Shown here: piece after piece, positions 37,078 through 45,056 of the stretch
How the letters are laid out: each line of letters begins with the position of its first letter
Numbering within the stretch: the stretch's first letter is position 1
NCBI GenBank assembly: GCA_027459775.1
Contig: DAIDHE010000268.1
Location: 1 to 52,272 of the forward strand
Source: Planctomycetales bacterium
Lineage (GTDB): Bacteria; Planctomycetota; Planctomycetia; Isosphaerales; Isosphaeraceae
DNA length: 52,272 bases
Direction of reading: 5' to 3'
Made by a program: the position numbers and the translations under genes
Notes under the pieces: generated by a model
What the model saw: the letters and a program-made list of their open reading frames with translations, nothing else
What the model was told of the DNA's origin: nothing
Database searches by the model: none

Positions 37078-37199
37078 GCCGACCCGTGTCTCGGAGCGAG
37101 CTCAAGAAACCAGGCGCGCCGAAGCGAGCCGCGATCAAACCGATCTCAAGGTTCAACTGAAACACCCCCCGTCGGAACGCGAGAGGGTTTAGCGAGCCG

Positions 37200-38417
37200 A
37201 TGACGCCATTGGGAATGATCGTGGTCATCGTGCTGGTCGACGTCCTCGGTTTCAGCATCGTGATGCCGCTGTTGGGGCCGTTTGCCGAGCATTATGGGTT
37301 CGGCGATGGGCGGATCGGCATGTTGTTCGCGGCCTATCCCGTCTGCCAGCTCGTGGCGGGACCGATCCTGGGGCGGCTCAGCGACCGGTACGGGCGGAGG
37401 CCACTGTTGGTTTACAGCCAGGCGGGGACCGCGCTTTCGTTTGTGATCCTGGGGCTGTCGCACGATTTCTGGGTGATGCTGCTGGCGCGGATGCTGGACG
37501 GGGCGTCCGGGGGCAATTTTTTGGTCGCGCAAGCATATGTGGCCGACGTGACGCCGCCCGGGGGGCGGTCGCGCGGGCTGGGGCTCATGGGCATGGCCTT
37601 TGGCCTGGGGTTCGTGCTGGGTCCGCTCTTGGGCGGGGCGCTTTTGTCGCTTCCCGTCGCGACCGACCTGCGATTGCGGCTGCCGTTCCTGGTGGCCGCG
37701 GGCTTCTCGACGGCCGCCTGGATCCTGGTACTGTCGCGGTTGCCCGAGTCGCGCAAGACGGGCTTTCCGCTGGGTGAGCAGGCGCGGGTGTTTACCTGGC
37801 GGGGGATGGTCGATACGGCCGTCTTGCCGGGCGTCGGCCGGCTGATCGCGATCGGCTTCCTGGCCGTGCTGGCGTTCGCGACCTTCGAGGGAACGTTTGC
37901 CCTGTTCCTGAACCGCCGCATGGGCTGGAACGAACGCACGGCGGCGTTTGCTTTTTCGGGAATGGGCGTGGCGTCGGCGATCGTGCAAGGCGGGCTCATC
38001 CGGAGGCTGGCGGCCCGGTTCGGCGAGCGGCGGCTGATCGTCGCGGGGCTGACGACGGCCGCCGTGGGTCTCGCCGGGATGGCGGCCTCGCCCAATACGC
38101 CCGTTCTGATCATCGCGATGGGACTTTTGGCCGTGGGGCAGGGGCTCGTCGGACCTTCAGTCGGCGGCCTGCTGTCGCGGACCACCCCGCACGACGAACA
38201 GGGGGCCGTCTTCGGCGTCTATTCGTCGGCCCAGACGCTGGCGCGGCTGATCAGCTATGCCATGGCGAATCTCATGCTCGGCAGGGTCGGAACCACAGCG
38301 CCTTACTGGACCGCCTGCGGGGTCGAGGTCGTCGCGCTCGCCGTTTCGGCCCCGGCGGCGCTTGGGGCCGTCGTCGAGCCCGCGAAGGAGCCCGAGCCGG
38401 CGGCCCATTCGGAATAA
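37200..38417 (+). CDS. MFS transporter, TetA-like (DHA1)
   Basis: A 405-residue inner-membrane protein with 12 predicted helices. The MFS signature between helices 2 and 3 is present (GRLSDRYGRRPLL), as is a motif-C-like sequence in helix 5 (GLGFVLGPLLGG). The start VVIVLVDVLGFSIVMPLLGPF is typical of the TetA/drug-antiporter branch. It should export a small molecule in exchange for protons. The start is ATG 37200; the frame has no strong ribosome site. It is convergent with the GT39-like gene, 6 bp apart. Confidence 0.92.
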   Translation: MTPLGMIVVIVLVDVLGFSIVMPLLGPFAEHYGFGDGRIGMLFAAYPVCQLVAGPILGRLSDRYGRRPLLVYSQAGTALSFVILGLSHDFWVMLLARMLDGASGGNFLVAQAYVADVTPPGGRSRGLGLMGMAFGLGFVLGPLLGGALLSLPVATDLRLRLPFLVAAGFSTAAWILVLSRLPESRKTGFPLGEQARVFTWRGMVDTAVLPGVGRLIAIGFLAVLAFATFEGTFALFLNRRMGWNERTAAFAFSGMGVASAIVQGGLIRRLAARFGERRLIVAGLTTAAVGLAGMAASPNTPVLIIAMGLLAVGQGLVGPSVGGLLSRTTPHDEQGAVFGVYSSAQTLARLISYAMANLMLGRVGTTAPYWTACGVEVVALAVSAPAALGAVVEPAKEPEPAAHSE

Positions 38418-38423
38418 GCCCGC

Positions 38424-40892
38424 TCATTTTGGCGGGGACAGATCGCGGTCCAGGAAGCCCTCTTCGCGTTCGACGTCGGTGTAGGAATAGCGGGTCATGA
38501 TGTGGACGAGCTGGTCGCGATGACGATTGAGCATCTCGACCGCCTCGACGAGCGCTTGCGGCCGGGCGGCCAGGATCTGGTCGGTCAGCTCATGGCGGAC
38601 CTGGGGGCTTTTGGGATTGGGGCTGGCCTCGACGGTGAGCAGGTCGAGCAGCCGCTGGGCGCTTGCGTCCAAGGGGTGCGGCGCGCTCCGGGCGGTTCGC
38701 GAGCTCACGATGGCCTGGGCGGCCCGGAGCAGCCCTTGGGGGTCGTCGCGCGACCAGGCGAGGGTCTGCTTGTTGACGGCCAGGCGATGCACCGTTTCGA
38801 CTCCGTCGCCCCAGAGCCGCTCGAGCCATGGCGCGTACACGCGGACCCAATCCGGCGCGGCCGGCGGCGGGGGCGGGCTGAGGTCGCCGGTGTCGAGCAA
38901 ACACGAGAGCGCCCACGCCCGCGAGACGGCGACCGGATCGGCGACGGTCACGACCCGCGCGCCGTCGAGCTGCCACGGCCGGCTCGCGTACCACGGCGTC
39001 ATCGCGAACAGGAGCCGGGTGAACGCCGAGGCCTTGGAATCTTGCGCCAGCAGCCAGGCGTAGGGGAATCTTTCGCGGGTGTGGCGGCCCAGCTCGATGT
39101 CGCCGCGGAGCGCGCCCAACGTTTGCAGCTCTTGAAACGTGATGGGGTTGGTCTTGTCGTTCAAGAAGTCGACCTCGGCGCTTTGGGGGAGCTTGGCGTT
39201 CAGGTCGGCGAGTACGGGTCCGTTAAAGGCGTCGTACCAATACGTGAGCTCAAATCCGCGCGCCCACGCCCCCCGCGGGCCGCCCATGATCGCGTTGTAA
39301 TAGGACAATTCATAAGGATGGATCGATGCGAGTGCGATCGTGGCCGGGGCGAGCACGAGCGCGGCCGCCGCGGGGCGGGCCCACGCCGCCGGCCCGCGAG
39401 CCAGCCGCGCGACCCGATCCGCGACCGCGATCGCCCCCCAGCCGGCGAACGCCGCCAGGAAAAAGAACATCGGCAGTAACAGGCGCACACCGTCGTGAGC
39501 CGGCGTGGGAAAGACGCGGATCAAGGGCAGCGTCAAGAAATGGAGCAAGAAATAGAGCGGCAGCCGATCGCGTCCGGCGCGGCCCAGGCCCCAGCCGAGC
39601 CCGATCGCCGCCGCGATCAAGGTCGCGATCGGCACGGTGACGCCGAGCAAGACCCAGACGCTGTGCCAGGGAAGGCTGTATTCATAAGTTTGGCCCAGAT
39701 AGAGCACCTGGATCGTCGGCAGCGCGTGGTAGCGGTCGCTCGAGAGGGTGTAGTAATGGGCGAGCCGGGGGAGCGTTTCGCGCCACCAGGCCGGGTTGCC
39801 CAGCCAGCCGACCAGGGGCGCGAAGGCCAGAATCGCCGTCCAGGTCTCGAGGCCGGGCCGCTCCACGCCCCAGACGGCGTGCCTGGGCCAGAGCCGGCCG
39901 AGCAACCTTCGCGCCAGCCAAACCAAGAGCGGAACCGCCAGCACGAGCCCCGGCAGATCGGCGGAGGGCTTGTTCACGAAGAGGTCGGCGACGTCGGGGG
40001 GTGGAAGACGCTGCTGAAGAATCTGGATCTGTTCAAATGCGAGTCCCAAAGGCGCGAGCATGAATCCGCTCGTGAGCACGCCGTCGATCCACGCGCCCCG
40101 GGCCTCGTTCCAGGCCAGGCTGCGCGGCAATCGCGCGACCAAGAGCCAGAAGAGCAGGGGGAGCAGCACCACGACCGCCCCCATCTTTTCGACGAACGCC
40201 AGGCCCAGAAGCACCCCCACGGCCACGCGATAGCGCCGGGCGCGGGGCTCGGTGAGCCCCTTCCAGAACGCGACGGCCGTCGCCGCCCAGAGCATGAGGC
40301 CGGGGATGTCGGTGTCGATCAGATGCGCCTGCCCGTAAAGCCGCGGCATGAGGAGCAACGACCCCGCCGCGGTCAAGCCGGCCCACGCCCCGTACCGCCG
40401 CGCCAGGAACTGGAACAGAATCGCGATCGTGAGCGCGAACTCGACCACCGTCGCCATCCGCCGCGCGGGGATGTCTTTCATCCAGCCCCCCAGGAGCGCG
40501 TGCGCGGCCAGGTTGAGCTGGCCTGCCAGGGGCGGGTGAAAGTTGATCCCGAAGCGCCCGTAGGGCCAGTAATAGAGGAGTGTGTCGGGGTCGAGCCACG
40601 CCTGGGCCTCGCCCCAGCTTCGTGCCTGCGCCAGGCCCTGCCACCACTGGGCCGACATGATCTGGCTGTAACGATAGGCGGGCTCGTCCCAGGTGAGGCC
40701 GAAATCGCCGACCGTGGGCGCGAGTGCGGCCAGGGCGAGGGCCAGCACGGCGAGCAATCGAAGCCTTGGAAGTCCGCCGCGGCGCGGGTTTGGGTCCGCG
40801 TTGGGCGCGATCCGAGGCGCGGCGCGCCCGGTCGCGACGACGACTGGCGCCGCAGTGGAACCCTCACCGAGCCCGTCTTGAATCTCTTGCAT
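38424..40892 (-). CDS. GT39/PMT-like polytopic glycosyltransferase (1)
   Basis: An 822-residue protein from ATG 40892. After a 55-residue hydrophilic start come about ten membrane helices. The first external loop has the GT-C acidic pair in TWDEPAYRY, and a second patch, INFHPPLAGQLNLAAH, fits the family. The C-terminal 250 residues are soluble and contain FELTYWYDAFNG. GT-C enzymes of this type move sugars from polyprenyl-phosphate donors to lipids or proteins on the outer face of the membrane; the acceptor is not predictable here. The protein at 48613-50301 is a shorter relative with the same motifs. Confidence 0.85.
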   Translation of the reverse strand: MQEIQDGLGEGSTAAPVVVATGRAAPRIAPNADPNPRRGGLPRLRLLAVLALALAALAPTVGDFGLTWDEPAYRYSQIMSAQWWQGLAQARSWGEAQAWLDPDTLLYYWPYGRFGINFHPPLAGQLNLAAHALLGGWMKDIPARRMATVVEFALTIAILFQFLARRYGAWAGLTAAGSLLLMPRLYGQAHLIDTDIPGLMLWAATAVAFWKGLTEPRARRYRVAVGVLLGLAFVEKMGAVVVLLPLLFWLLVARLPRSLAWNEARGAWIDGVLTSGFMLAPLGLAFEQIQILQQRLPPPDVADLFVNKPSADLPGLVLAVPLLVWLARRLLGRLWPRHAVWGVERPGLETWTAILAFAPLVGWLGNPAWWRETLPRLAHYYTLSSDRYHALPTIQVLYLGQTYEYSLPWHSVWVLLGVTVPIATLIAAAIGLGWGLGRAGRDRLPLYFLLHFLTLPLIRVFPTPAHDGVRLLLPMFFFLAAFAGWGAIAVADRVARLARGPAAWARPAAAALVLAPATIALASIHPYELSYYNAIMGGPRGAWARGFELTYWYDAFNGPVLADLNAKLPQSAEVDFLNDKTNPITFQELQTLGALRGDIELGRHTRERFPYAWLLAQDSKASAFTRLLFAMTPWYASRPWQLDGARVVTVADPVAVSRAWALSCLLDTGDLSPPPPPAAPDWVRVYAPWLERLWGDGVETVHRLAVNKQTLAWSRDDPQGLLRAAQAIVSSRTARSAPHPLDASAQRLLDLLTVEASPNPKSPQVRHELTDQILAARPQALVEAVEMLNRHRDQLVHIMTRYSYTDVEREEGFLDRDLSPPK

Positions 40893-41066
40893 GGGATTTG
40901 ACTCGAAGCCCGACCACAATCCAGCCCCTTGGATTATCGGGACTTCGGGAACGCCAGGGCAAGGGCGAGAAGACACCTGGCGTCCGTGAAAAACCCAGGC
41001 TGGAAGAAAACGCCGGCCCCTTTCCCGGCTCGTTTGGGAACGGAATCCCCCGATCTTCTTGACGGA

Positions 41067-41084
41067 TATTACTCCAGTGTAATA
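41067..41084. promoter_or_regulatory. Operator-like inverted repeat TATTAC-N6-GTAATA
   Basis: Perfect 6-bp half-sites (41067-41072 and 41079-41084) in a locally AT-rich patch, 50 bp upstream of the small gene at 41135. The two-gene unit encodes an XRE-type regulator, so this may be its autoregulatory operator. This is an inference from position and symmetry. Confidence 0.55.
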
Positions 41085-41134
41085 ATAGGAGCATCGACCT
41101 CCAAGGGACCGGTACGTACGAGGCGACCCGAATT

Positions 41135-41503
41135 TTGGATTCGAGCAGAAGCGAGCGGATCGAGGAGTTTTTTCGCCGCCTGTCGGCGGCTCCGGCCGCG
41201 TCGGACCACGATGAGGCGATGCAGCAGGTCTCCGACATCCTGAGCCGTGTCGAGGACGAAATGACCTCGATCCCTTTCGACCCTGACTTTCCTGTGAACG
41301 ACGGGCGTATGTATCCGCCGCGGTCCGACAGTAAGAGGGCTGTTCTGGGCCGCGCTCATGTGAGCCGGTATCGGAGCAAGGGGCACAGCACTTTGATCGG
41401 TGACAACGGCGCGATCCAGATCATCGACCATGCCTCAGGGGACGTCGTCCTCGACAAGCCGGGGGCGGATGGCGAGGCCATCGGACAAGGAGCTCGTCCA
41501 TGA
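41135..41503 (+). CDS. Uncharacterised small protein paired with an XRE regulator
   Basis: A 122-residue protein opening at a TTG (41135). The N-terminal half is helical and acidic (ERIEEFFRRL, DEAMQQVSDILSRVEDEM); the second half has beta-like sequence with KGHSTLIGDNGAIQIIDHAS and LDKPGADG. I do not recognise a family. It overlaps the HTH gene by ATGA, so the two are translated together. The arrangement (small protein, then HTH protein with extra N-terminal domain, operator-like palindrome upstream) is that of a toxin-antitoxin-type unit, but no toxin motif is visible. Confidence 0.65.
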   Translation: MDSSRSERIEEFFRRLSAAPAASDHDEAMQQVSDILSRVEDEMTSIPFDPDFPVNDGRMYPPRSDSKRAVLGRAHVSRYRSKGHSTLIGDNGAIQIIDHASGDVVLDKPGADGEAIGQGARP

Positions 41504-42060
41504 ATCCGATCGAGGCTCTGCGTGACGCTTTGGCGGCGAGATTTCCTCGTCTTGCGACGGAGATCGACGCGCCCGCCGACGGGGCGGGGGCTTGGCAGCT
41601 CGATGTGCGGCCTGGCGGGGGATCTCCCTGGATCGTGGTCGAGTGGAGATCCGACGTCGGCTTCGGCGTCTCGACGCCCGATGCGGACGACTACGGCACG
41701 AAGCCCGATGAGATTCACCCCAATACGAAAGCGGCCTACGATCGCGTGGTCCAACTGATCCTCTCCGGTGGACGGACCGAGCAGCCCGCGGCTGTGCGGC
41801 TTGCGGAGCTCAGGCGGCTCCGCAAGTTTTCCCAGGCCGAGCTGGCTGGCCGCGCTGGGATCAAGCAGGCCGCCATCGCGAGGATCGAAGGGCGTGGCGA
41901 CATCCTGCTGAGCACGCTGCGCAGGGTCGTCAGGGCGATGGGCGGCAAGCTCTCGATCCGGGTCGAATTCCCCGACGGAACGGCGAGGGAGTTGACCGGG
42001 CTGGTCGCGCCCGAGTCGGTGGGACCGAGCGAGGAGAGACCGATCCCACACGCCCATTAG
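41500..42060 (+). CDS. XRE-family HTH protein with extra N-terminal domain
   Basis: A 186-residue protein. Residues about 1-85 form an unassigned domain rich in Trp and acidic residues (APADGAGAWQLDVRP, DEIHPNTKAAYDRV). Residues about 100-155 are a Cro/CI-type helix-turn-helix (AELRRLRKFSQAELAGRAG then KQAAIARIEGRGD), as in HigA-type antitoxins. Likely binds DNA and represses the pair. The N-terminal domain may hold the partner encoded just upstream, which overlaps by 4 bp. Confidence 0.85.
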   Translation: MNPIEALRDALAARFPRLATEIDAPADGAGAWQLDVRPGGGSPWIVVEWRSDVGFGVSTPDADDYGTKPDEIHPNTKAAYDRVVQLILSGGRTEQPAAVRLAELRRLRKFSQAELAGRAGIKQAAIARIEGRGDILLSTLRRVVRAMGGKLSIRVEFPDGTARELTGLVAPESVGPSEERPIPHAH

Positions 42061-42316
42061 TTTGTCGGCGGCTGCGCGCCTGCCTGCACGGTTTAGCCGT
42101 AACGCACCAGCTCTCGCGTGGTGGTGGGGCCGGCCCGGCCTGGCCCGCCGCGACGGGTCCACGCTCCGCGCCCGTGGCGGCCTTGCCTCGGCAACGTCGC
42201 TCAGGACGTTCACCGAGTCCGCTCCCCCCAGCGGCTCGGGGAAAAAGTTGGGATCGCGGCGTCCGACTGTTGTCATCATGGTGGAAAGGGAGACGGGCCA
42301 GGCGCGAGCACGACGC

Positions 42317-42814
42317 ATGGATTCACGGCAACTGGGATTCCTGATCGATCGCCACGCGGCCGCGCTTGAGCTCTATGCGCGGCAGTGGTGCGACGAGCCG
42401 GAAGACGTGGTCCAGGAAGCGTTTGTGCAATTGGCTGGGCAGTCGAGCCTGCCCCGGAACGTGGCCGCGTGGCTGTTTCGCGTGGTGCGGAACGGTGCGA
42501 TTAACGCGGGCAAAGCTCGTCGGCGCAGGCTGCGCAGGGAGACCGAGGCGGCGGAGGAGACGCGGCCCTGGTTCGAGCCCGAGTCGTCGGTCCCGGATCG
42601 AGGCGCGGTCGATGCCGAGTCGGCCCAGGCGGCCCTCGCGGGTTTGCCGCTCGAACAGCGCGAGACGATCGTGGCCCATCTCTGGGGCGGCCTGACGTTT
42701 GAACAGATCGCGGAGCTGGCGGGGATCTCGTCGAGCTCAGCGCACCGGCACTATCACGCGGGCCTCACGGCTCTGCGAGCACGACTGGGGATATCATGCG
42801 AGACCAACCCTTGA
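42317..42814 (+). CDS. ECF-type RNA polymerase sigma factor (planctomycete type)
   Basis: A 165-residue sigma-70-family protein; start at ATG 42317, with ATG 42278 in frame. Region 2 is recognisable (YARQWCDEPEDVVQEAFVQLA), followed by a linker and region 4 (LAGLPLEQRETIVAHLWGGLTFEQIAELAGIS) with its helix-turn-helix, quoted here as two adjoining motifs. Planctomycetes carry many such short ECF factors, each followed by an overlapping small gene of unknown, probably anti-sigma-like, role. Here that partner is broken within about 50 codons, so the sigma factor may be unregulated or dead. Confidence 0.9.
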   Translation: MDSRQLGFLIDRHAAALELYARQWCDEPEDVVQEAFVQLAGQSSLPRNVAAWLFRVVRNGAINAGKARRRRLRRETEAAEETRPWFEPESSVPDRGAVDAESAQAALAGLPLEQRETIVAHLWGGLTFEQIAELAGISSSSAHRHYHAGLTALRARLGISCETNP

Positions 42815-42940
42815 CGCCCGATCCCGAGCTGGCGGCCGTGGCGGCCGCGCTTCAGTCGCTCAAGCCCGCGCAGAGCCGGCTTGATCGCGACCTTGACATG
42901 TGGCTCCTCCGACATTCCGGGCGGTCGGAGGCGGAATCCA
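42796..42940 (+). pseudogene. Truncated partner gene of the sigma factor
   Basis: Starts at ATG 42796, 19 bp inside the sigma gene, the usual overlap. The first residues (LTPDPELAAVAAALQSLKPA, then RLDRDLDMWLL) look like the N-terminus of the small proteins that follow planctomycete ECF factors. After about 45 residues the sequence no longer fits; the open frame runs on to a stop at 43035 through sequence that belongs to the inserted segment. The exact junction is uncertain. Confidence 0.6.
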
Positions 42941-43174
42941 GCATCATTTTTTCAAGGGTCGACACCAGACTAAACACCCGCAGTCTGGAGTTTGGTAACT
43001 TCTCAATAACTCCGGGTGGTGCATTGGAAGAGTAATGAACTGCACCCACGATCAGGGCGTCCGAATCGCGATTCTAGCGCCTCCGGAGGCATCTGCGGCT
43101 CCTCAGGTTTGGTCGCTGTCCATTAGTGGACAAACGCTTGATGAGACTTATTGAGAAGTTACGGTTTTGACGTG
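42941..43174. mobile_element. Left edge of inserted segment with terminal-like inverted repeat
   Basis: A 15-bp inverted repeat (GTAACTTCTCAATAA at 42995-43009 and its reverse complement at 43148-43162) encloses a 168-bp element without a gene, like a miniature transposon. Inside lies a 6-bp palindrome with 4-bp loop (TGTCCA TTAG TGGACA, 43117-43132). Just outside is a 7-bp hairpin (CCAGACT 42965-42971, AGTCTGG 42982-42988). No clear target-site duplication was found. It marks the left boundary where the sigma partner gene breaks. Confidence 0.6.
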
Positions 43175-43200
43175 GTAACTTCTTGAAAGCAAACGACTTG
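43175..43200 (+). repeat. Boundary motif copy A: GTAAC-N12-AAACGACTT
   Basis: Degenerate copy of the motif at 44237-44273 and 47889-47925. GTAAC and AAACGACTT are conserved at the same spacing, while the 12 bases between differ. It lies 110 bp before the peptide gene. Confidence 0.5.
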
Positions 43201-43309
43201 CGGCTAAACGCCTGGGCCAGACGCCCAGAACGCCGGAAGCGACAACTCCAGCTACTATAAGGGCATCGTGGCATCGTGGCATCAGCCGACACCTCGAAGG
43301 GGGCGACAT

Positions 43310-43654
43310 ATGCGGATCGTAATGATGGCAGCAGCCATTGGAGTCTCCGTGCTTTGGGGCTTCACGGGCTCTCGGGGGAGTGGCAGCGTCTATTCGGTAG
43401 GAGAAGTGGAGGCAGACGCGATCCTGGGAGGCGATTGTTTCAGTTCCAACTCCAAGAGCGATTATTGCGCCCAAGTCCACCTTGAAACCGGGCCTCTGAA
43501 GTGCACCTACGACAACAAGGGATGCAATAACAATAATTCTGTGCCGCTTACCGTTGACGACAACAACGGCGTTAAAGGCGCGATACTGCCATGCCTCGAC
43601 GAGCCGTCCTGCACCTACCCGGGGCTCGGAACCGTCAGTTGTTCCTCGTCGTGA
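43310..43654 (+). CDS. Small Cys-rich secreted peptide with double-glycine motif (locus 2)
   Basis: A 114-residue protein from ATG 43310, with AAGGGGG upstream. A short hydrophobic N-terminus (residues about 2-19) acts as a Sec-type signal. Then comes EVEADAILGG at residues 32-41: a Gly-Gly with Ile at -4 and Glu at -8, as in C39-processed leaders. The part after it has seven cysteines and is Asn/Ser/Asp-rich (CNNNNSVPLTVDDNNG). I do not recognise the family. A C39-like exported protease is encoded 730 bp downstream, so cleavage after Gly41 is a reasonable hypothesis. Combining a Sec signal with a GG leader is unusual. Confidence 0.75.
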   Translation: MRIVMMAAAIGVSVLWGFTGSRGSGSVYSVGEVEADAILGGDCFSSNSKSDYCAQVHLETGPLKCTYDNKGCNNNNSVPLTVDDNNGVKGAILPCLDEPSCTYPGLGTVSCSSS

Positions 43655-44387
43655 GCCGATCCGACGGGGAACGTCACACCGCCCCTCCCCAGTTATCTCA
43701 GGAATGGTAGCCGTTCACCGTTGTAATAGCAGGTGCAGTATGGACGCTTGTCCGGAACCTCGTAGCTTGGAGATGGAGCCCGGACATGCCGGGCTGGTTT
43801 TCAACGCGCAGCATCGAACGCCAGACGTTCCAGGGGTCAAACGACTGGTTCCCCGCCTTCGAGGAGAAGACGCACGGCGACCGTGTCGGGTGACGGTCTT
43901 CGACCGACGCCAGCTCGCGGACGGAACAATCGGGGTGTCATTGCCGTACTTTCCCGGCCGAACCCGTTCGGGCGTCAGTCACGGGGATATAATCGCCTCG
44001 ATTGCGCGTGTCATTGCCCTGGCAGCGGATTCGCTTTGGCGGTTCTGGGAGGCATGAGCGAGATGGGTATCGAAACAGTTGCCTTGAAAATGATCGTGAG
44101 TTTCCGAAAGGGTGCATTTCCAAGACTACGCAGACAGCCCAGTTTTGCGCAAGGGAAATCTGTTCCGCGAGGGGGACTGATCGGTGGCACCAAGGCTCAT
44201 CAGGTGTTCCAGGGGGATTGGCGGCGGAGCTCCCGCCGTAACCCGTGTCTGACAAATGACTTAGGCCGCCGCCTTTAAGGCTCCCTGTCGTAAGCTGTTG
44301 GTATCAAACGCCTTCCAGCGAATCGCATCGGTTAACCGCTCGGAACGCCGGAAGAGCCTACACCAAATTTATCTGGTCGCTCTTGAC
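43655..44387. other. Intergenic region between the peptide and protease genes (locus 2)
   Basis: About 730 bp with lower GC than the flanks. Frames are open here and there, but none has a plausible start or family. It contains boundary motif copy B (44237-44273) and should hold the promoter of the downstream operon. A TTG at 44298 is in frame with the protease gene but is not preferred. Confidence 0.45.
44237..44273 (+). repeat. Boundary motif copy B (37 bp)
   Basis: Identical at 31 of 37 ungapped positions to 47889-47925. Core: CGTAACC, then GTNTCTGA, then AAAYGACTTAGG and CGCCG. Copies B and C are in direct orientation and enclose exactly the three-gene operon (protease, toroid-like, LolA-like). 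Confidence 0.8.
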
Positions 44388-45056
44388 ATGATTGCTCTTT
44401 TCTCCCTCCGCTCCCTCCGCACAGACTGGCTGAACGCGGTGGTCTCTGCCACGATTCTGTTGATGTTGGCTCGTCCGTTGGAGGCTCGGTCCTCGGATCT
44501 CACCCCTGTGGCTTTACCGCCTGAGATGCAGCGGTCGCAGGACTGGCAACTCGGGGCGTCCTGCGGAGCGAATGCTCTTTTCCTAATGCTGCGACTGTAC
44601 GATAAGGATAAGAGTGTTGAGCTGAGCGATCTGAGACGCACTCTGGCTCCCGGCGAACGGGGGAATTCGTTGGCGGAGTTGAGTCGACATGCTAAAGCGT
44701 TCGGACTTCCTACGGAAGTTGTGAGAGCGAATCGCGATGGCTTTCGCAGCCTGAGAGTACCATTTCTAGTTCACCTCCGATCTGGTGACCGGGGCCACAT
44801 GTGCATGATAGTGGATCAGGGTGGCGGCTACATTCACATGATCGACGGCACGACTCTTGCCCCACACCGAACGAGCGAGGCCGATTTTTTCAAGCTCTGG
44901 TCTGGCTACGCGATGGTTGTGCGGGAGAGCGCGGCCGAGCACGCTCTTCGTTGGGCGCTGTTTCTTCAGTCGCTAGCACTGGTGTTCTTCGTGTGTCGCC
45001 CAGTCTTTTCCTCCCGCGCCGTCAAGGTGCAAGCAGAGGGAGACACATCCACGTGA
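44388..45056 (+). CDS. Exported C39-like cysteine protease with C-terminal membrane anchor (locus 2)
   Basis: A 222-residue protein; ATG 44388 gives a signal peptide ending PLEA (residues about 1-33). The C39-like core has Cys59 in LGASCGANALF, His137 in RGHMCMIV and Asp153 in IHMIDGT, with spacing (78 and 16) close to the locus 1 protein (76 and 18). A glutamine at 51 or 54 could supply the oxyanion hole. One membrane span (about 188-204) and a basic tail follow. So it has the same layout as 4307-4963 at low sequence identity. No ribosome site precedes it. The next gene starts at GTG 45053, overlapping by 4 bp. Confidence 0.82.
   Translation: MIALFSLRSLRTDWLNAVVSATILLMLARPLEARSSDLTPVALPPEMQRSQDWQLGASCGANALFLMLRLYDKDKSVELSDLRRTLAPGERGNSLAELSRHAKAFGLPTEVVRANRDGFRSLRVPFLVHLRSGDRGHMCMIVDQGGGYIHMIDGTTLAPHRTSEADFFKLWSGYAMVVRESAAEHALRWALFLQSLALVFFVCRPVFSSRAVKVQAEGDTST

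Noticed and set aside
43554..44278. Short frames between the locus 2 peptide and protease genes
   Set aside because: No start signal, signal peptide or recognisable family, and they overlap each other.
44801..45052. Extension of the toroid-like protein into the protease gene
   Set aside because: It would overlap the protease by about 250 bp; GTG 45053 has a ribosome site and a 4-bp coupling overlap.
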